A DNA stretch of 54,171 nucleotides from Oscillospiraceae bacterium (GTDB lineage: Bacteria > Bacillota > Clostridia > UBA1212): contig SVJA01000005.1 of assembly GCA_015069195.1 (NCBI GenBank), positions 74,860-129,030 of the forward strand, read 5' to 3'. Made by a program: the position numbers and the translations under genes. Below the pieces are notes generated by a model that ran no database searches, was not told the origin of the DNA, and saw only the letters and a program-made list of their open reading frames with translations. Of the stretch, positions 41,927-51,622 are shown one piece after another (within the stretch, counting starts at the first letter, position 1; each line of letters starts with the position of its first letter).

Positions 41927-43042
41927 TTATCTTATCACATCAGACAAAGGAGTGTACTCAAGTGCAAGGCTGTCTGCAACATTCTTGTTTGTACATTTGC
42001 CGCAGTAAATATTTACACCGTTTGCAAGTCCTTTGTCCATCCGAACTGCTTTTTCAAGACCGTTGTCTGCCATAAGCATACCATAACGGAATGTTGAGTT
42101 TGAAAGAGCAATTGTAGATGTACGCGGAACGGCACCGGGCATATTTCCTACGCAGTAGTGAACAACGCCATCCTCAATGTATACAGGATCGTCATGTGTA
42201 GTTACGCGTGAAGTCTCACAGCAACCACCCTGATCGATAGCGATATCTACGATAACAGCACCCTTTTTCATAAGCGGAAGATGCTCTTTTCTGATAAGCT
42301 TCGGAGTCTTTCCGCCGGGGATAAGAACAGAGCCGATTACGAGATCAGCCTCTTTGAGAGATTTTCTGATGTTTGCCTCTGTGCTGTAAAGAGTTGTAAC
42401 TGAAGCACCGAAAATGTCTTCGAGATATGCAAGTCTGTTTGCATTTATATCGAGCAATGTAACCTGCGCATCAATACCTACAGCAGCCTTTGCAGCAAAT
42501 GTACCTGCAATACCTCCGCCGACGATTACGATTTTACCACGCTCTACTCCCGGAACACCGCCGAGAAGCACACCGCGACCGCCGTATGCCTTTTCAAGGA
42601 ATTTAGCACCTTCCTGAATAGAAAGACGGCCTGCAATCTGGCTCATAGGTCTGAGACACGGAAGATTGCCCTCATTATCCGTAATTGTCTCATATGCAAC
42701 AGCCTTTACACCTTTTTTTATAAGAGCGTCTGTAAGTGTAGGATTCGGAGCAAGGTGGAGATATGTGAAAAGTATCTGTCCCTCTCTGAGAAGGTCATAC
42801 TCGCACTCTTCGGGTTCTTTGACCTTAACAATCATATCCGCTATATCAAAAACTTCTTTAGGTGTCGCAAGAATGGCGGCGCCCGCCTCTATATATTCCT
42901 CATCGGTAAAACCGGCACCGAGACCGGCATTTGTCTCTACATAAACTTTGTGACCTCTGGCAACGAACGCCATAACATTGTCGGGAGTCAGTCCCACACG
43001 ATACTCGTGATTTTTAAGTTCTTTGGTTGTTCCGATTATCAT
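41927..43042 (-). CDS. ald: alanine dehydrogenase
   Basis: About 371 residues. It interconverts L-alanine and pyruvate with NAD(H). Family motifs are present: IGTTKELKNHEYRVGLTP, MIVKVKEPEECEY, LFTYLHLAP, PMSQIAGRLSIQEGA, the Rossmann motif VIVGGGIAGTFAAKAA, VTLLDIN and DIAIDQGGC. The start is taken at the ATG at 43042, eight bases after AAAGGTG; a GTG six bases upstream is an alternative. It is not clearly in an operon. Alanine feeds D-Ala and peptidoglycan as well as central metabolism. Confidence 0.96.
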   Translation of the reverse strand: MIIGTTKELKNHEYRVGLTPDNVMAFVARGHKVYVETNAGLGAGFTDEEYIEAGAAILATPKEVFDIADMIVKVKEPEECEYDLLREGQILFTYLHLAPNPTLTDALIKKGVKAVAYETITDNEGNLPCLRPMSQIAGRLSIQEGAKFLEKAYGGRGVLLGGVPGVERGKIVIVGGGIAGTFAAKAAVGIDAQVTLLDINANRLAYLEDIFGASVTTLYSTEANIRKSLKEADLVIGSVLIPGGKTPKLIRKEHLPLMKKGAVIVDIAIDQGGCCETSRVTTHDDPVYIEDGVVHYCVGNMPGAVPRTSTIALSNSTFRYGMLMADNGLEKAVRMDKGLANGVNIYCGKCTNKNVADSLALEYTPLSDVIR

Positions 43043-43117
43043 ACGCACAACACCTTTCGAAAAAATTTAAAATAATGATTAATTTTACAAAGAAATAAAA
43101 AACGTGTCAATATTTTA

Positions 43118-43480
43118 TTACAGGATTTTTTTATACTCGCGTTCAATCCACGCCATAAGTAAATCTACCGCCTTATTTTGCTGTTTTTCGGCAAGTTCTA
43201 TACCTTTCGGTACACCGTACCATTTTTCAAAGCACCCCCTGCAACAACACGCACAAGCGTGTTGCGCAATAAAAACAGGATGACCTTTCATCGGAGTTTG
43301 TTTTCCGTCATTTGGTATAAACGCCGGAGCAAGCCGTTGCTTGATAAAATCCGCACAATGAATTCTTATAGTATCCATACCTTTTTCTTCTATATATTCA
43401 ATATCTTTTTCCTTCAAATGAAACCCGGCACGAAACTGCGACTTTCGGAGCCTATCTAAAATATCATCAATGGTTTCCAT
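43118..43480 (-). CDS. DUF4186 family protein
   Basis: 120 residues with the DUF4186 signature: SQFRAGFHLKEKDIEYIEEKG, DFIKQRLAPAFIPNDGKQTP, GHPVFIAQHACACCCRGCFEKWYGVPKG and a C-terminal AWIEREY. The Cys-rich AQHACACCCRGC segment suggests metal binding. Function is unknown. GAAGAGGT precedes the ATG. It lies downstream of ftsW, separated by two near-identical 70-73-base repeats that each contain a ribosome site and a tiny ORF. Confidence 0.9.
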   Translation of the reverse strand: METIDDILDRLRKSQFRAGFHLKEKDIEYIEEKGMDTIRIHCADFIKQRLAPAFIPNDGKQTPMKGHPVFIAQHACACCCRGCFEKWYGVPKGIELAEKQQNKAVDLLMAWIEREYKKIL

Positions 43481-43517
43481 ATTTTTACCTCTTCACACGC
43501 CACAACCCTCGTTAAAT

Positions 43518-43550
43518 TTAAAAAAGAATAAGAAAAAATATTTTCTCCAT
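43518..43550 (-). CDS. micro-ORF, 10 residues (MEKIFFLILF)
   Basis: A ten-codon frame with an AAAGGT site before it, homologous to the upstream micro-ORF at 43594-43623 and placed 37 bases before the DUF4186 gene. It may be a translation-coupling leader or an inert duplication. Confidence 0.3.
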   Translation of the reverse strand: MEKIFFLILF

Positions 43551-43593
43551 GTTTTTCTACCTTTACCACACCGCCAAAACTCCGGTTAAAATT

Positions 43594-43623
43594 TTAAAAA
43601 AAGGATAAAAACATTTTCTCCAT
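43594..43623 (-). CDS. micro-ORF, 9 residues (MEKMFLSFF)
   Basis: A nine-codon frame with an AAGGGG site, 17 bases after the ftsW stop. It shares the MEK opening and hydrophobic content with the next unit. Translation is unproven. Confidence 0.3.
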   Translation of the reverse strand: MEKMFLSFF

Positions 43624-43640
43624 GTTTTTACCCCTTCTTT

Positions 43641-44759
43641 TTAAAATTTTATATAATCCGCATCCCTTGAAATATTAAGCAACAATCCTGCATTGAGCAT
43701 CATTGTCATAAGCGAAGTTCCGCCGTAACTGAAAAACGGAAGTGACACACCCGTTACCGGCAGAATATTGGTTACAACCGCTATGTTTAAAACGAACTGT
43801 GTCGCAATCAATGTTGTAAGACCTGCTGCAACCAAAGCGCTGTACGCATCCTTTGCATACATTGCTGTTTTGTAACCGCGCCACACAAGCAGCATAAATA
43901 GCAATATTACGACAACACAACCCACAAAACCAAGTTCCTCAGCCAGAATTGCAAATATAAAATCATTGTACGGTTCCGGCAAGTACAACTGTTTCTGCAT
44001 ACTCTTTCCGAGACCTACACCGAAAAGTCCGCCTGAACCGATAGCATACAAAGATTGAGTCGCCTGCCATTTATCAGAAGAATTTGCTTCGTTACCGGAT
44101 CCTAAAAATGAATTTATACGTTTTTGTACGTGAGGTACAAGTGCATATGCTGCAAGTCCGGCACCGGCTATACCGCCGCCGAGCAATCCGAACATATATA
44201 TCTTTAAACGTCCGAACACCATCATAGCAACCATTACTATTCCGAGAATTATCAAACAGCTTACATGTGGTTGCAAAAATATCAATACCATTCCTGCTGC
44301 AACAGGTGCTATGATTAAAAGCAGTCCGCCTAATCCCCTTGCCCGCTCTTTTATCTTAGGGTGTGAAAACATATATGCTATAAAAAGGATCATACACGTT
44401 TTGAAAAATTCCGACGGTTGAAGATCAAAGCCTACATTGAGCCATCGCTGTGCACCGTTTGTTTCTACGCCCAGAGGAGTAAGAACCAACCCCAAAAGAA
44501 CCAATGTTATTGAGAAAAATAATATTGTGAACTTTTTTATTACTTTTTCAAAATTTATAAAATAGGCTACCGCCATCGTTGCAAAGCCCAGTGCAACAAA
44601 AACAAGCTGTTTTATTATGAAAGTATAAGAATTACCCTCTTTACTGTTTTTGGCTGCAGCAGGGCTGGCACTGCAAACCATTACAGTACCTATAAGCACA
44701 AGCAATATTACACTAAGCAAAAGCCAAAAATCAGGCTGTCTTTTTCTTATATCTGCCAT
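43641..44759 (-). CDS. ftsW: SEDS-family peptidoglycan glycosyltransferase FtsW
   Basis: 372 residues with about ten membrane helices. It polymerises lipid II into glycan strands with a partner class B PBP. Visible SEDS motifs are GAQRWLNVGFDLQPSEFFK, the LQPHVSCLIIL segment, QATQSLYAIGSGGLFGVGLGKS (with KWQ upstream), EPYNDFIFAILAEELGF and LPVTGVSLPFFSYGGTSL. FtsW rather than RodA is inferred from its place in the dcw cluster directly after mraY. murD, which usually lies between mraY and ftsW, is missing, and murG does not follow. It lies 18 bases downstream of mraY. Confidence 0.93.
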   Translation of the reverse strand: MADIRKRQPDFWLLLSVILLVLIGTVMVCSASPAAAKNSKEGNSYTFIIKQLVFVALGFATMAVAYFINFEKVIKKFTILFFSITLVLLGLVLTPLGVETNGAQRWLNVGFDLQPSEFFKTCMILFIAYMFSHPKIKERARGLGGLLLIIAPVAAGMVLIFLQPHVSCLIILGIVMVAMMVFGRLKIYMFGLLGGGIAGAGLAAYALVPHVQKRINSFLGSGNEANSSDKWQATQSLYAIGSGGLFGVGLGKSMQKQLYLPEPYNDFIFAILAEELGFVGCVVVILLFMLLVWRGYKTAMYAKDAYSALVAAGLTTLIATQFVLNIAVVTNILPVTGVSLPFFSYGGTSLMTMMLNAGLLLNISRDADYIKF

Positions 44760-44777
44760 TTATTTCTCCTAAAACAG

Positions 44778-45752
44778 TCATCTTATAATCAAATATGTAA
44801 TAACACAACAAACAAGTGTGAATGTCCAGAAAACATAAGTTACTTTTAGTTCTTTCCAACCTTTAAGTTCAAAATGATGATGGAGCGGTGCCATTCTGAA
44901 AAGCCTCTTGCCTTTGGTAAGTTTGAAATATCCCACCTGAAGTAATACGGAAAGCGCCTCCAATACGAAAAGCAAGCCTGCTCCGACAATAAGGAACGGT
45001 CTGTTTAATACGATAGCACAAGCGCCGAGTGCTCCGCCCAAAGCAAGCGATCCGGTATCACCCATAAAGACTTTTGCAGGATGATAATTGAATATCAAGA
45101 ATCCCAAAACAGAACCGGCAAGCATCACAGAGAACAACGCAACACTGTCATTAGGTTCTACAAGCATTGATACCGCAAAGAAAAACAAACATACAATAAA
45201 TGCATTTCCCGCACACAATCCGTCAAGACCGTCAGTCAGGTTTACTGAATTTGTAGATGCTAAAAGTACAAAAATCGCAAACGGTATAAATAACCAACTG
45301 AGATTAAGCGAAACACCTTTGCCGAAAAATTCAATAATTATTGTTGTGATCTCTTTATTGAATAAATACTCATAAAGAGAAAATGCAACCGATATTACAA
45401 GAAGTGCTCCCATTTTCTGATACCAAAAAAGTCCGTCTTTAGATTTTTTGATTATTTTTAAATAATCATCCAAAAAACCTACAAAGCCGAAACCCATTGT
45501 TACGAGCAATACAGGAAGGATCTCCGGTGTCCAATTTATAAAAAACAAAAACAATCCCACAATAACGGCAGGTGTCAAAAATATAAGACCTCCGATTGTA
45601 GGTGTTCCGCTCTTCTTTAAATGAGTCTGCGGTCCGTCATCTCGCACCGTCTGTCCGAATTTAAGTTTCTTTAAAAACGGTATATATACCGGTCCCGAAA
45701 GAACGGCTATAAGGAACGATACCAAAAATATTCCTATTACTTTTCCTGTCAT
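44778..45752 (-). CDS. mraY: phospho-N-acetylmuramoyl-pentapeptide transferase
   Basis: 324 residues with ten membrane helices. It transfers phospho-MurNAc-pentapeptide to undecaprenyl phosphate to make lipid I. Motifs are KKSGTPTIGGLIF, GFLDDYLKI (catalytic Asp pair), TDGLDGL, FMGDTGSLALGG and the cytoplasmic histidine cluster APLHHHFELKGW. The length is normal. It lies 28 bases after murF, within the dcw operon. Confidence 0.97.
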   Translation of the reverse strand: MTGKVIGIFLVSFLIAVLSGPVYIPFLKKLKFGQTVRDDGPQTHLKKSGTPTIGGLIFLTPAVIVGLFLFFINWTPEILPVLLVTMGFGFVGFLDDYLKIIKKSKDGLFWYQKMGALLVISVAFSLYEYLFNKEITTIIIEFFGKGVSLNLSWLFIPFAIFVLLASTNSVNLTDGLDGLCAGNAFIVCLFFFAVSMLVEPNDSVALFSVMLAGSVLGFLIFNYHPAKVFMGDTGSLALGGALGACAIVLNRPFLIVGAGLLFVLEALSVLLQVGYFKLTKGKRLFRMAPLHHHFELKGWKELKVTYVFWTFTLVCCVITYLIIR

Positions 45753-45780
45753 AATACCCTCTCCGTAAATAAATCGTACT

Positions 45781-47187
45781 TTACTCGCGTAATGCAGCCG
45801 TCACTATCTCCATATGCATAGAATGTGAACCCTTAACAAGAACTGCGTCGCCGGCTTTCACAAGCAAACAAGCTTCCTTTGCAGCATCTGTCGAGTCTTT
45901 AGTCTTTATAGCATATATTTCAGAGTCTTTCAACTCCGCGGTATTCTCAAATTCCTCGGCAGCATAAAGCATTTCACTACCTGTTGCAATCAATACATCT
46001 ACGCCCTGAGCTTTTGCAAATCTGCCTATTTCTCTGTGTGAAAATTCGGAGGTCTTTCCAAGCTCCAGCATATCTCCCAGAACAGCGATTTTTCTTCCAG
46101 TATTTTTCATCGCACCCAGAACAGAAAGGGACGCTTTCATAGACTCCGGACCGGCATTATATGTATCATCAATTATTGTTATGCCGTCTTTTTTTATAAT
46201 ATTCTGACGTATACCGTCGCCGAAATAGTTTTTGAGTGCATTTATACAAGAATCAAGTGTCGCACCACACGACACAGCAACGGCAATCGCACACGCTGCA
46301 TTCATGACATTATGTCTGCCGGGAACTTTTAATGAAACGGTTCCGCATCCGTCAGGAGTTTCTATATCAAAAGTATGCAAATTATCAGCATCAGCTTTGA
46401 TGTTTACCGCTCTGAAATTGCAATTTTCTCCCGTTCCGAAGTAAATTACATTAAATTTCTTTCCATACTGTGAGATTTCCTTTAAAACGTTTTCTCTGTT
46501 CGAAAGGAAATCATCGTCACCCCAAAGAACAAGAGGTGAATTTTCCGGGAGCTCAGACGCTATCTCGAGTTTTGCCTTAAATATATTTTCACGTGAACCG
46601 AGCAATTCCATATGTGCAACACCGATATTCGTCACAACACCTATTGTCGGGAGTGCAAAGTTACATAGATATTTAATCTGTCCCAAGCCTCTCATACCCA
46701 TTTCGACGACTGCCGCAGTATGAGTTTCATTCATACGAAGTAACGTCATAGGAAGACCGATTTCGTTATTGAAATTCTTCTCTGTTTTGAGAACATTGAA
46801 TGTATTTGAAAGAACCGCCGCTATCATTTCTTTTGTGGAAGTTTTTCCGACACTTCCTGTAACGGCACACACGGGGATCTCATATTTTTTTCTGTGATAT
46901 AACGCTATATCTCCAAGACCCTTCAATGTATCTTCGCAAAGTATAACCGCCTCACATTCTACATCGGGCATCTTGCTGCAAAGAACGGTCTTTACACCTT
47001 TTTCTGCAACAGAACCGATATAACCGTGTCCGTCAAAAACTTCACCGCACAAAGCAACGAAGATACTTTTGGGTGCATTCTGCTCATTTATAAGCCTTGA
47101 ATCAGTGATGACATACTCAAAAGCAGCCTCCGGATTTCCTATCAATTTTCCTTTTATTTCCTCGGCAATTACGCCTGCATACATCAT
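45781..47187 (-). CDS. murF: UDP-MurNAc-tripeptide:D-Ala-D-Ala ligase
   Basis: 468 residues. It adds D-Ala-D-Ala to complete the UDP-MurNAc-pentapeptide. It has a Mur-ligase P-loop VTGSVGKTSTKEMI (about 107-120), NFNNEIGLPMTLL, EMGMRGLGQI, NAACAIAVA, DDTYNAGPESMKASL and GDMLELG. The length is normal. It lies 5 bases after murE, so translation may be coupled. Confidence 0.96.
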   Translation of the reverse strand: MMYAGVIAEEIKGKLIGNPEAAFEYVITDSRLINEQNAPKSIFVALCGEVFDGHGYIGSVAEKGVKTVLCSKMPDVECEAVILCEDTLKGLGDIALYHRKKYEIPVCAVTGSVGKTSTKEMIAAVLSNTFNVLKTEKNFNNEIGLPMTLLRMNETHTAAVVEMGMRGLGQIKYLCNFALPTIGVVTNIGVAHMELLGSRENIFKAKLEIASELPENSPLVLWGDDDFLSNRENVLKEISQYGKKFNVIYFGTGENCNFRAVNIKADADNLHTFDIETPDGCGTVSLKVPGRHNVMNAACAIAVAVSCGATLDSCINALKNYFGDGIRQNIIKKDGITIIDDTYNAGPESMKASLSVLGAMKNTGRKIAVLGDMLELGKTSEFSHREIGRFAKAQGVDVLIATGSEMLYAAEEFENTAELKDSEIYAIKTKDSTDAAKEACLLVKAGDAVLVKGSHSMHMEIVTAALRE

Positions 47188-47192
47188 ATAAA

Positions 47193-48668
47193 TTAACCCC
47201 CGATTTCAGCCAATACCTGCGCAACTACCTCGCGCTCATCAAAATGAACTGTTTTATCTTTAAATATCTGGTAAGTTTCGTGTCCTTTTCCAGCAAGAAT
47301 TATCACATCACCGGGCTGTGCATTTATTATCGCATACTTTATCGCTTCAGCTCTGTCTGTAATACACACATATTCCGCATCGGTTTCCTTTATTCCGACC
47401 TCTATATCCCTTATTATCTCATCCGGATCCTCACTTCTCGGGTTATCCGAAGTAATAATGGTAAAGTCCGCATATTCACCTGCCGTCTTACCCATAAGGG
47501 CTCTCGGTCTGTTTCTGTCACCGCCGCAGCCGAATAGGAACACTGTTCTTTTTGCAAAAGCTTTTACAGTTGTCAATATATTTATAAAACTGTCCGGATT
47601 ATGTGCATAGTCAATTATTATCGAAAAATCCTTACCTGTAGGAACACTTTCTGCCTTACCGGAAACAACTATGTTTTCCATAGTCTTTGAAACAACATCG
47701 ATATCTCCGCCGTCAAGCAGTGAGCAAGCGATCGCCGCAAGCGAGTTGTACACAGAAAACTTTCCCGGAATAGAAACCTTTATATGTCTGGTCGGGCATT
47801 TTCCGCAAATATCATACTCAACGCTGCTGTTATTAAGTTTCACGTTCACAGCTCTGAAATCACATTCATTATCAATACCGTATGTAAAAACCTCGCAAGT
47901 CGCATTTTTTATCATCACATCGCTGTAAGGACTATCAATATTTATCAGTCCCTTTTTGCACATCGTAAAAAGTTTAGATTTAGCATTTGCATAATCGTCC
48001 ATATCCTTATGCTCATTAGGACCTATATGATCGTGTGAAAGATTCGTAAAAACACCGATATTATACTCGCAACCGCCCACACGGTTAAGATTCAATCCCT
48101 GTGAAGAAGCCTCCATTATGCAGGTTTTAACGCCGGCATTTACCATATCGCGGATCAATTTCTGCGTCACATTTGCCTCAGGCGTCGTTCTTTCGGTCTT
48201 TATAACCTCATCGCCGATCATATTGCAGATAGTGCCTATAAGACCTGTTTTCACGCTCGATTTGTCGTATATATTCTTTATCATATATGTCGTTGTCGTT
48301 TTTCCCTTTGTACCGGTTACACCTATCAGATTCAATTCGCCTGACGGATGTCTGAACACGACGTCGGACAACTCAGGCAGTAACTTTCGCGTATCCTGCA
48401 CCAATACAACGCAAAAGCCTTTATTTTCACCATACCGCTCGCACAGCTCGCGGAACTTTTCTTCGTCCTGCACAAAAAGCGCCGAAGCACCCATAGAAAT
48501 TGCGCTTTCAGCAAATTCATGGGCGTCACGGGTAAATCCTTTTATACATACAAATGCATCATTTCCTTTGCAGATTCTGTTATCAATGCAGACATCAAAA
48601 ATTTCGGCATCAGTATCACCGCAAACAGTAGAATATTTTATTTTACCGATAACTTCACTGACTTTCAT
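47193..48668 (-). CDS. murE: UDP-MurNAc-dipeptide:meso-diaminopimelate ligase
   Basis: 491 residues with the P-loop GVTGTKGKTTTTYMI, TTPEA, EASSQGL, FTNLSHDH, DYAHNPDSF and GCGGDRNRPRALMG. The specificity motif SDNPRSEDP is the meso-DAP type (lysine enzymes have a different residue pattern here). This agrees with the DapF domain encoded at 22.7 kb, which makes meso-DAP. It lies 15 bases downstream of the PBP gene. Confidence 0.96.
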   Translation of the reverse strand: MKVSEVIGKIKYSTVCGDTDAEIFDVCIDNRICKGNDAFVCIKGFTRDAHEFAESAISMGASALFVQDEEKFRELCERYGENKGFCVVLVQDTRKLLPELSDVVFRHPSGELNLIGVTGTKGKTTTTYMIKNIYDKSSVKTGLIGTICNMIGDEVIKTERTTPEANVTQKLIRDMVNAGVKTCIMEASSQGLNLNRVGGCEYNIGVFTNLSHDHIGPNEHKDMDDYANAKSKLFTMCKKGLINIDSPYSDVMIKNATCEVFTYGIDNECDFRAVNVKLNNSSVEYDICGKCPTRHIKVSIPGKFSVYNSLAAIACSLLDGGDIDVVSKTMENIVVSGKAESVPTGKDFSIIIDYAHNPDSFINILTTVKAFAKRTVFLFGCGGDRNRPRALMGKTAGEYADFTIITSDNPRSEDPDEIIRDIEVGIKETDAEYVCITDRAEAIKYAIINAQPGDVIILAGKGHETYQIFKDKTVHFDEREVVAQVLAEIGG

Positions 48669-48683
48669 AAACCCTCCGTAAAA

Positions 48684-50963
48684 CTAATTCTCTATCACGG
48701 TATCATTGCCGGCATTCTGTGATTCTTCGTCGATTACATCAAGCTCTACTACGCTGCCTTTATCAATATATGTCCCGGCCTCTATACTCTGACCTACGAC
48801 AGTTCCCAAACTGAATGCTCTCATATTAAGACCCATTCCTACCAAAGTCGCATGTGCATTTTCAAGAGAGAGACCCTTCAAATCAGGCATTCTGACCTGT
48901 GAAATATTTGCTTCGACATCTGTGTACAGCACAATTGTAGACTCTCTGGCAACCTTTACACCCGGAGCCGGGAATTGTGCCACAATCTTAGCATCGTCCG
49001 TCTTCGGGCCGACAATTACATAATCAAAAGTTGAAAGATTTATAGTATATGTTGCCTCTGCCACGGTGCCGTCGGTAAATGACGGAACATCATACACTGA
49101 AAGTAAATTTTTGAGATCGTCTTCCGTATATCTTTTTTCTACTTCCAAATAATCAAGAACTTCCTGGAAAAGTTTTCCCGCAACACTACCTGCCTGAACA
49201 CCACCGGAAGCACCGCCTATTGTCGGGTGGTCAACAACAACCAATATAATAACTTCCGGTTCATCTGCCGGCGCAATTCCGGCAAAAGAACATACATAAC
49301 GACCTGTCTGATCCGTTGTTGTGGTTTCTGATGTACCGGTCTTTCCTGCAACTCTGTATCCCGAAACATACGCACGGCTACCGCCTCCCTTTGCAACGGT
49401 ATCCTCGAGCATTTTAAGAACTTTTTCGGAGGTTTCATTTGAAATAACCTGTCTTACTGTTTCAGTCTCATATCTTTTTATTACATTTCCGTTTTGGTCA
49501 GTAATTTCTTTAACTATACGAGGCTCGTAAAGGTATCCGCCGTTAGCCACCGCACTGTACGCGGAAACGAGCTGAAGCGGAGTTATCTGAAGTCTCTGAC
49601 CAAACGAAGCAACCGCCATATCAATCTCCGTAGGATTTGTATGCATAACGCTGTTTGCCTCACCGGAAAGAAGTATACCTGTCTTCTCGTAAAAACCGAA
49701 AGCAGCTACATAGCTGTAAAAAGTCTTTATTCCGATTTTTTGTGCGACACGCACCATAATAGGGTTACATGAGTTCATTATAGCTTTCGAAAACGACTCA
49801 TTACCATGGCCTTCTCTTCTCCAGCAGTGAATAGTCCAACCGGACAAATCTACCGGTGCATCACTGAACTCAGTTTCCGGAGTTACAACACTTTCCTCAA
49901 GTGCCATGCAAGCCGTAATAGTCTTAAAGGTAGAACCGGGCTCATATGTATCGGTCAATGCTTTATTACGCCATACCGTAGAATTAAGTATTTCTACACT
50001 TTCTACAGAACCGTTTACCCAGGCTGCAGGATCCATCCCGTCAGGACAGTCATACGGGGCGTTAAGATCAAAACCCGGATTTGAAGCCATCGCAAGTATG
50101 TCACCTGATCTCGGGTCCATAACAATACAACAGCAACCTTCTTCTACGCCGAAGTCGATTGTTGCATCCTTTAGCGCTTCCTCCACCATATACTGTATTG
50201 TAGCATCAAGTGTAAGTGTTACATTGTATCCGTTTACCGGATCTATTCTTTTTATTTCATCGGTCGGAACTTCGTGACCAAGAGCATCTACAGCAGTAAT
50301 AATTTTACCGTTTGTACCCTTTAAAACATCATTTAAAGCAACCTCGACACCGCACACCAATCCGTCTCCGTCTTTGCCTGTAAATCCGATTACGTGCGAT
50401 GCAAGCGAACCGTTCGGATAGTATCTTTTTGTATCGCTGTCAATATATATACCCTTTATTTTCTTCTCTGTTTTCCACTCGCTTACTTTTTTACCGACTT
50501 CAACATCAAGTTTTGACGCAATCTCAAGATAGTTTCCCGAACCTTTTATTTTTTCAAGAAGTTTCGCAGCATCCAAATCCAAAAGCTCCGCAAGGTCATC
50601 CGCAATCATCTTCTGATAAGCTTCTCTGCCGCCTTCATACTTATCACCTGCTGATTTTATTATCGTTCTGCTTGCTGTAACCTTGTTTGCCGAAATACTT
50701 ACTGCAAGCACCGTACCGTTAGAATCGTATATTGTACCGCGAGATGCTGTTATCATTCTGCCGGTATTTTGCTGTTCTTTTGCAGCACGACTGAGCTCAT
50801 CACCGCGCACAAACTGAAGCCATGCAACTCTGCCGATTAAAACAACAGAGGCGACAATGCAAACACACAATGCCACCCATGACCAAATCTTTATATTTCT
50901 ATTATTTTCACTGCTATCCGTAGACAACAATACATTATTTTTACGTTGTGATTTTTTTGCCAA
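48684..50963 (-). CDS. class B penicillin-binding protein with two PASTA domains (FtsI/SpoVD type)
   Basis: 759 residues: a short cytoplasmic tail, one membrane helix (about 28-50), a dimerisation/pedestal domain (60-240) and a transpeptidase (about 270-590) with active-site Ser in PGSTFKTI, the SCN motif and AGKTGTS. Two C-terminal PASTA repeats follow (about 625-690 and 695-750, the second RMPDLKGLSLENAHATL). It cross-links peptidoglycan with FtsW. PASTA-bearing members include the division PBP and the sporulation SpoVD of Bacillota; position in the dcw cluster favours the division role, but SpoVD is also encoded there, so the name is left open. Confidence 0.92.
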   Translation of the reverse strand: MAKKSQRKNNVLLSTDSSENNRNIKIWSWVALCVCIVASVVLIGRVAWLQFVRGDELSRAAKEQQNTGRMITASRGTIYDSNGTVLAVSISANKVTASRTIIKSAGDKYEGGREAYQKMIADDLAELLDLDAAKLLEKIKGSGNYLEIASKLDVEVGKKVSEWKTEKKIKGIYIDSDTKRYYPNGSLASHVIGFTGKDGDGLVCGVEVALNDVLKGTNGKIITAVDALGHEVPTDEIKRIDPVNGYNVTLTLDATIQYMVEEALKDATIDFGVEEGCCCIVMDPRSGDILAMASNPGFDLNAPYDCPDGMDPAAWVNGSVESVEILNSTVWRNKALTDTYEPGSTFKTITACMALEESVVTPETEFSDAPVDLSGWTIHCWRREGHGNESFSKAIMNSCNPIMVRVAQKIGIKTFYSYVAAFGFYEKTGILLSGEANSVMHTNPTEIDMAVASFGQRLQITPLQLVSAYSAVANGGYLYEPRIVKEITDQNGNVIKRYETETVRQVISNETSEKVLKMLEDTVAKGGGSRAYVSGYRVAGKTGTSETTTTDQTGRYVCSFAGIAPADEPEVIILVVVDHPTIGGASGGVQAGSVAGKLFQEVLDYLEVEKRYTEDDLKNLLSVYDVPSFTDGTVAEATYTINLSTFDYVIVGPKTDDAKIVAQFPAPGVKVARESTIVLYTDVEANISQVRMPDLKGLSLENAHATLVGMGLNMRAFSLGTVVGQSIEAGTYIDKGSVVELDVIDEESQNAGNDTVIEN

Positions 50964-51071
50964 AGGACAACCTCCCTGTCTAAATACATCAATTATGTAT
51001 ATTTACGCAAGGATGATTTTACTACATATTACAAACAAATAATATTAAACAACGGTTAAATTTACCGTGCA

Positions 51072-51611
51072 TCAGTAATCAACAAAGCCAAAAAAGTCCT
51101 TGACTCCTTTTATTATCTCTTCATACCATGTCAAATCATCAGAAGCATTGTCAAGCTGCAGATTGTTATTCATTTTCAACTCGTCAACAGGCTCAACATT
51201 TATCGAAACAACCTGATAAGGCTGCGGTTTCTGCATACCAAGCTCATTCTGCGCAACAGAATCAATATCTACAACATTCGAATTACTTGAAATCATAGCC
51301 TCAAGTCTGTTGTTTTCAATGTTGAGTGCCTCTATTTGTGAATCAATGCGCGCTGTTCTGTAATGCATTTCATAAATAGAAGCATATCTGCAAAGCAATA
51401 CACTTGCAAGTACAAATACAACCGCGATTGCCGCGACAAGGCTCTGCTTTACCTTTTTATTCTGACGCTTAACGGTAATCTCATAAAGAGCCGTCTTCTT
51501 TTGTTCTTCACGTTGTTCTTTTTCTTTTGTATTTCTTCTTACAGCATCGCCCGGCTCCGCATAGGAGTAACGATATAAATCTTCTGCTGTAGAATCGTTT
51601 GTATATCTCAT
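51072..51611 (-). CDS. ftsL: cell-division protein FtsL (divergent)
   Basis: 179 residues: a charged cytoplasmic part (1-55), one membrane helix (about 57-76, LVAAIAVVFVLASVLLCRYA), a coiled coil (80-110, RIDSQIEALNIENNRLEAMI) and DIDSVAQNELGMQKPQPYQVV, which is the typical FtsL/DivIC ending before a longer tail. It bridges FtsQ/DivIB and the FtsW-PBP complex. It lies 11 bases after rsmH. The assignment comes from topology and position rather than strong sequence identity. Confidence 0.88.
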   Translation of the reverse strand: MRYTNDSTAEDLYRYSYAEPGDAVRRNTKEKEQREEQKKTALYEITVKRQNKKVKQSLVAAIAVVFVLASVLLCRYASIYEMHYRTARIDSQIEALNIENNRLEAMISSNSNVVDIDSVAQNELGMQKPQPYQVVSINVEPVDELKMNNNLQLDNASDDLTWYEEIIKGVKDFFGFVDY

Positions 51612-51622
51612 AATTTCCCCTC

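Larger units (their letters stand above)
43480..43640 (-). repeat. tandem imperfect repeats with micro-ORFs between ftsW and the DUF4186 gene
   Basis: On the minus strand three successive units start with a G-rich ribosome site and an ATG at 43623, 43550 and 43480, spaced 73 and 70 bases apart. The first two encode nonapeptide and decapeptide frames; the third is the DUF4186 start. The first two units share acatggagaaaat and a following T-rich tract. Confidence 0.6.
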
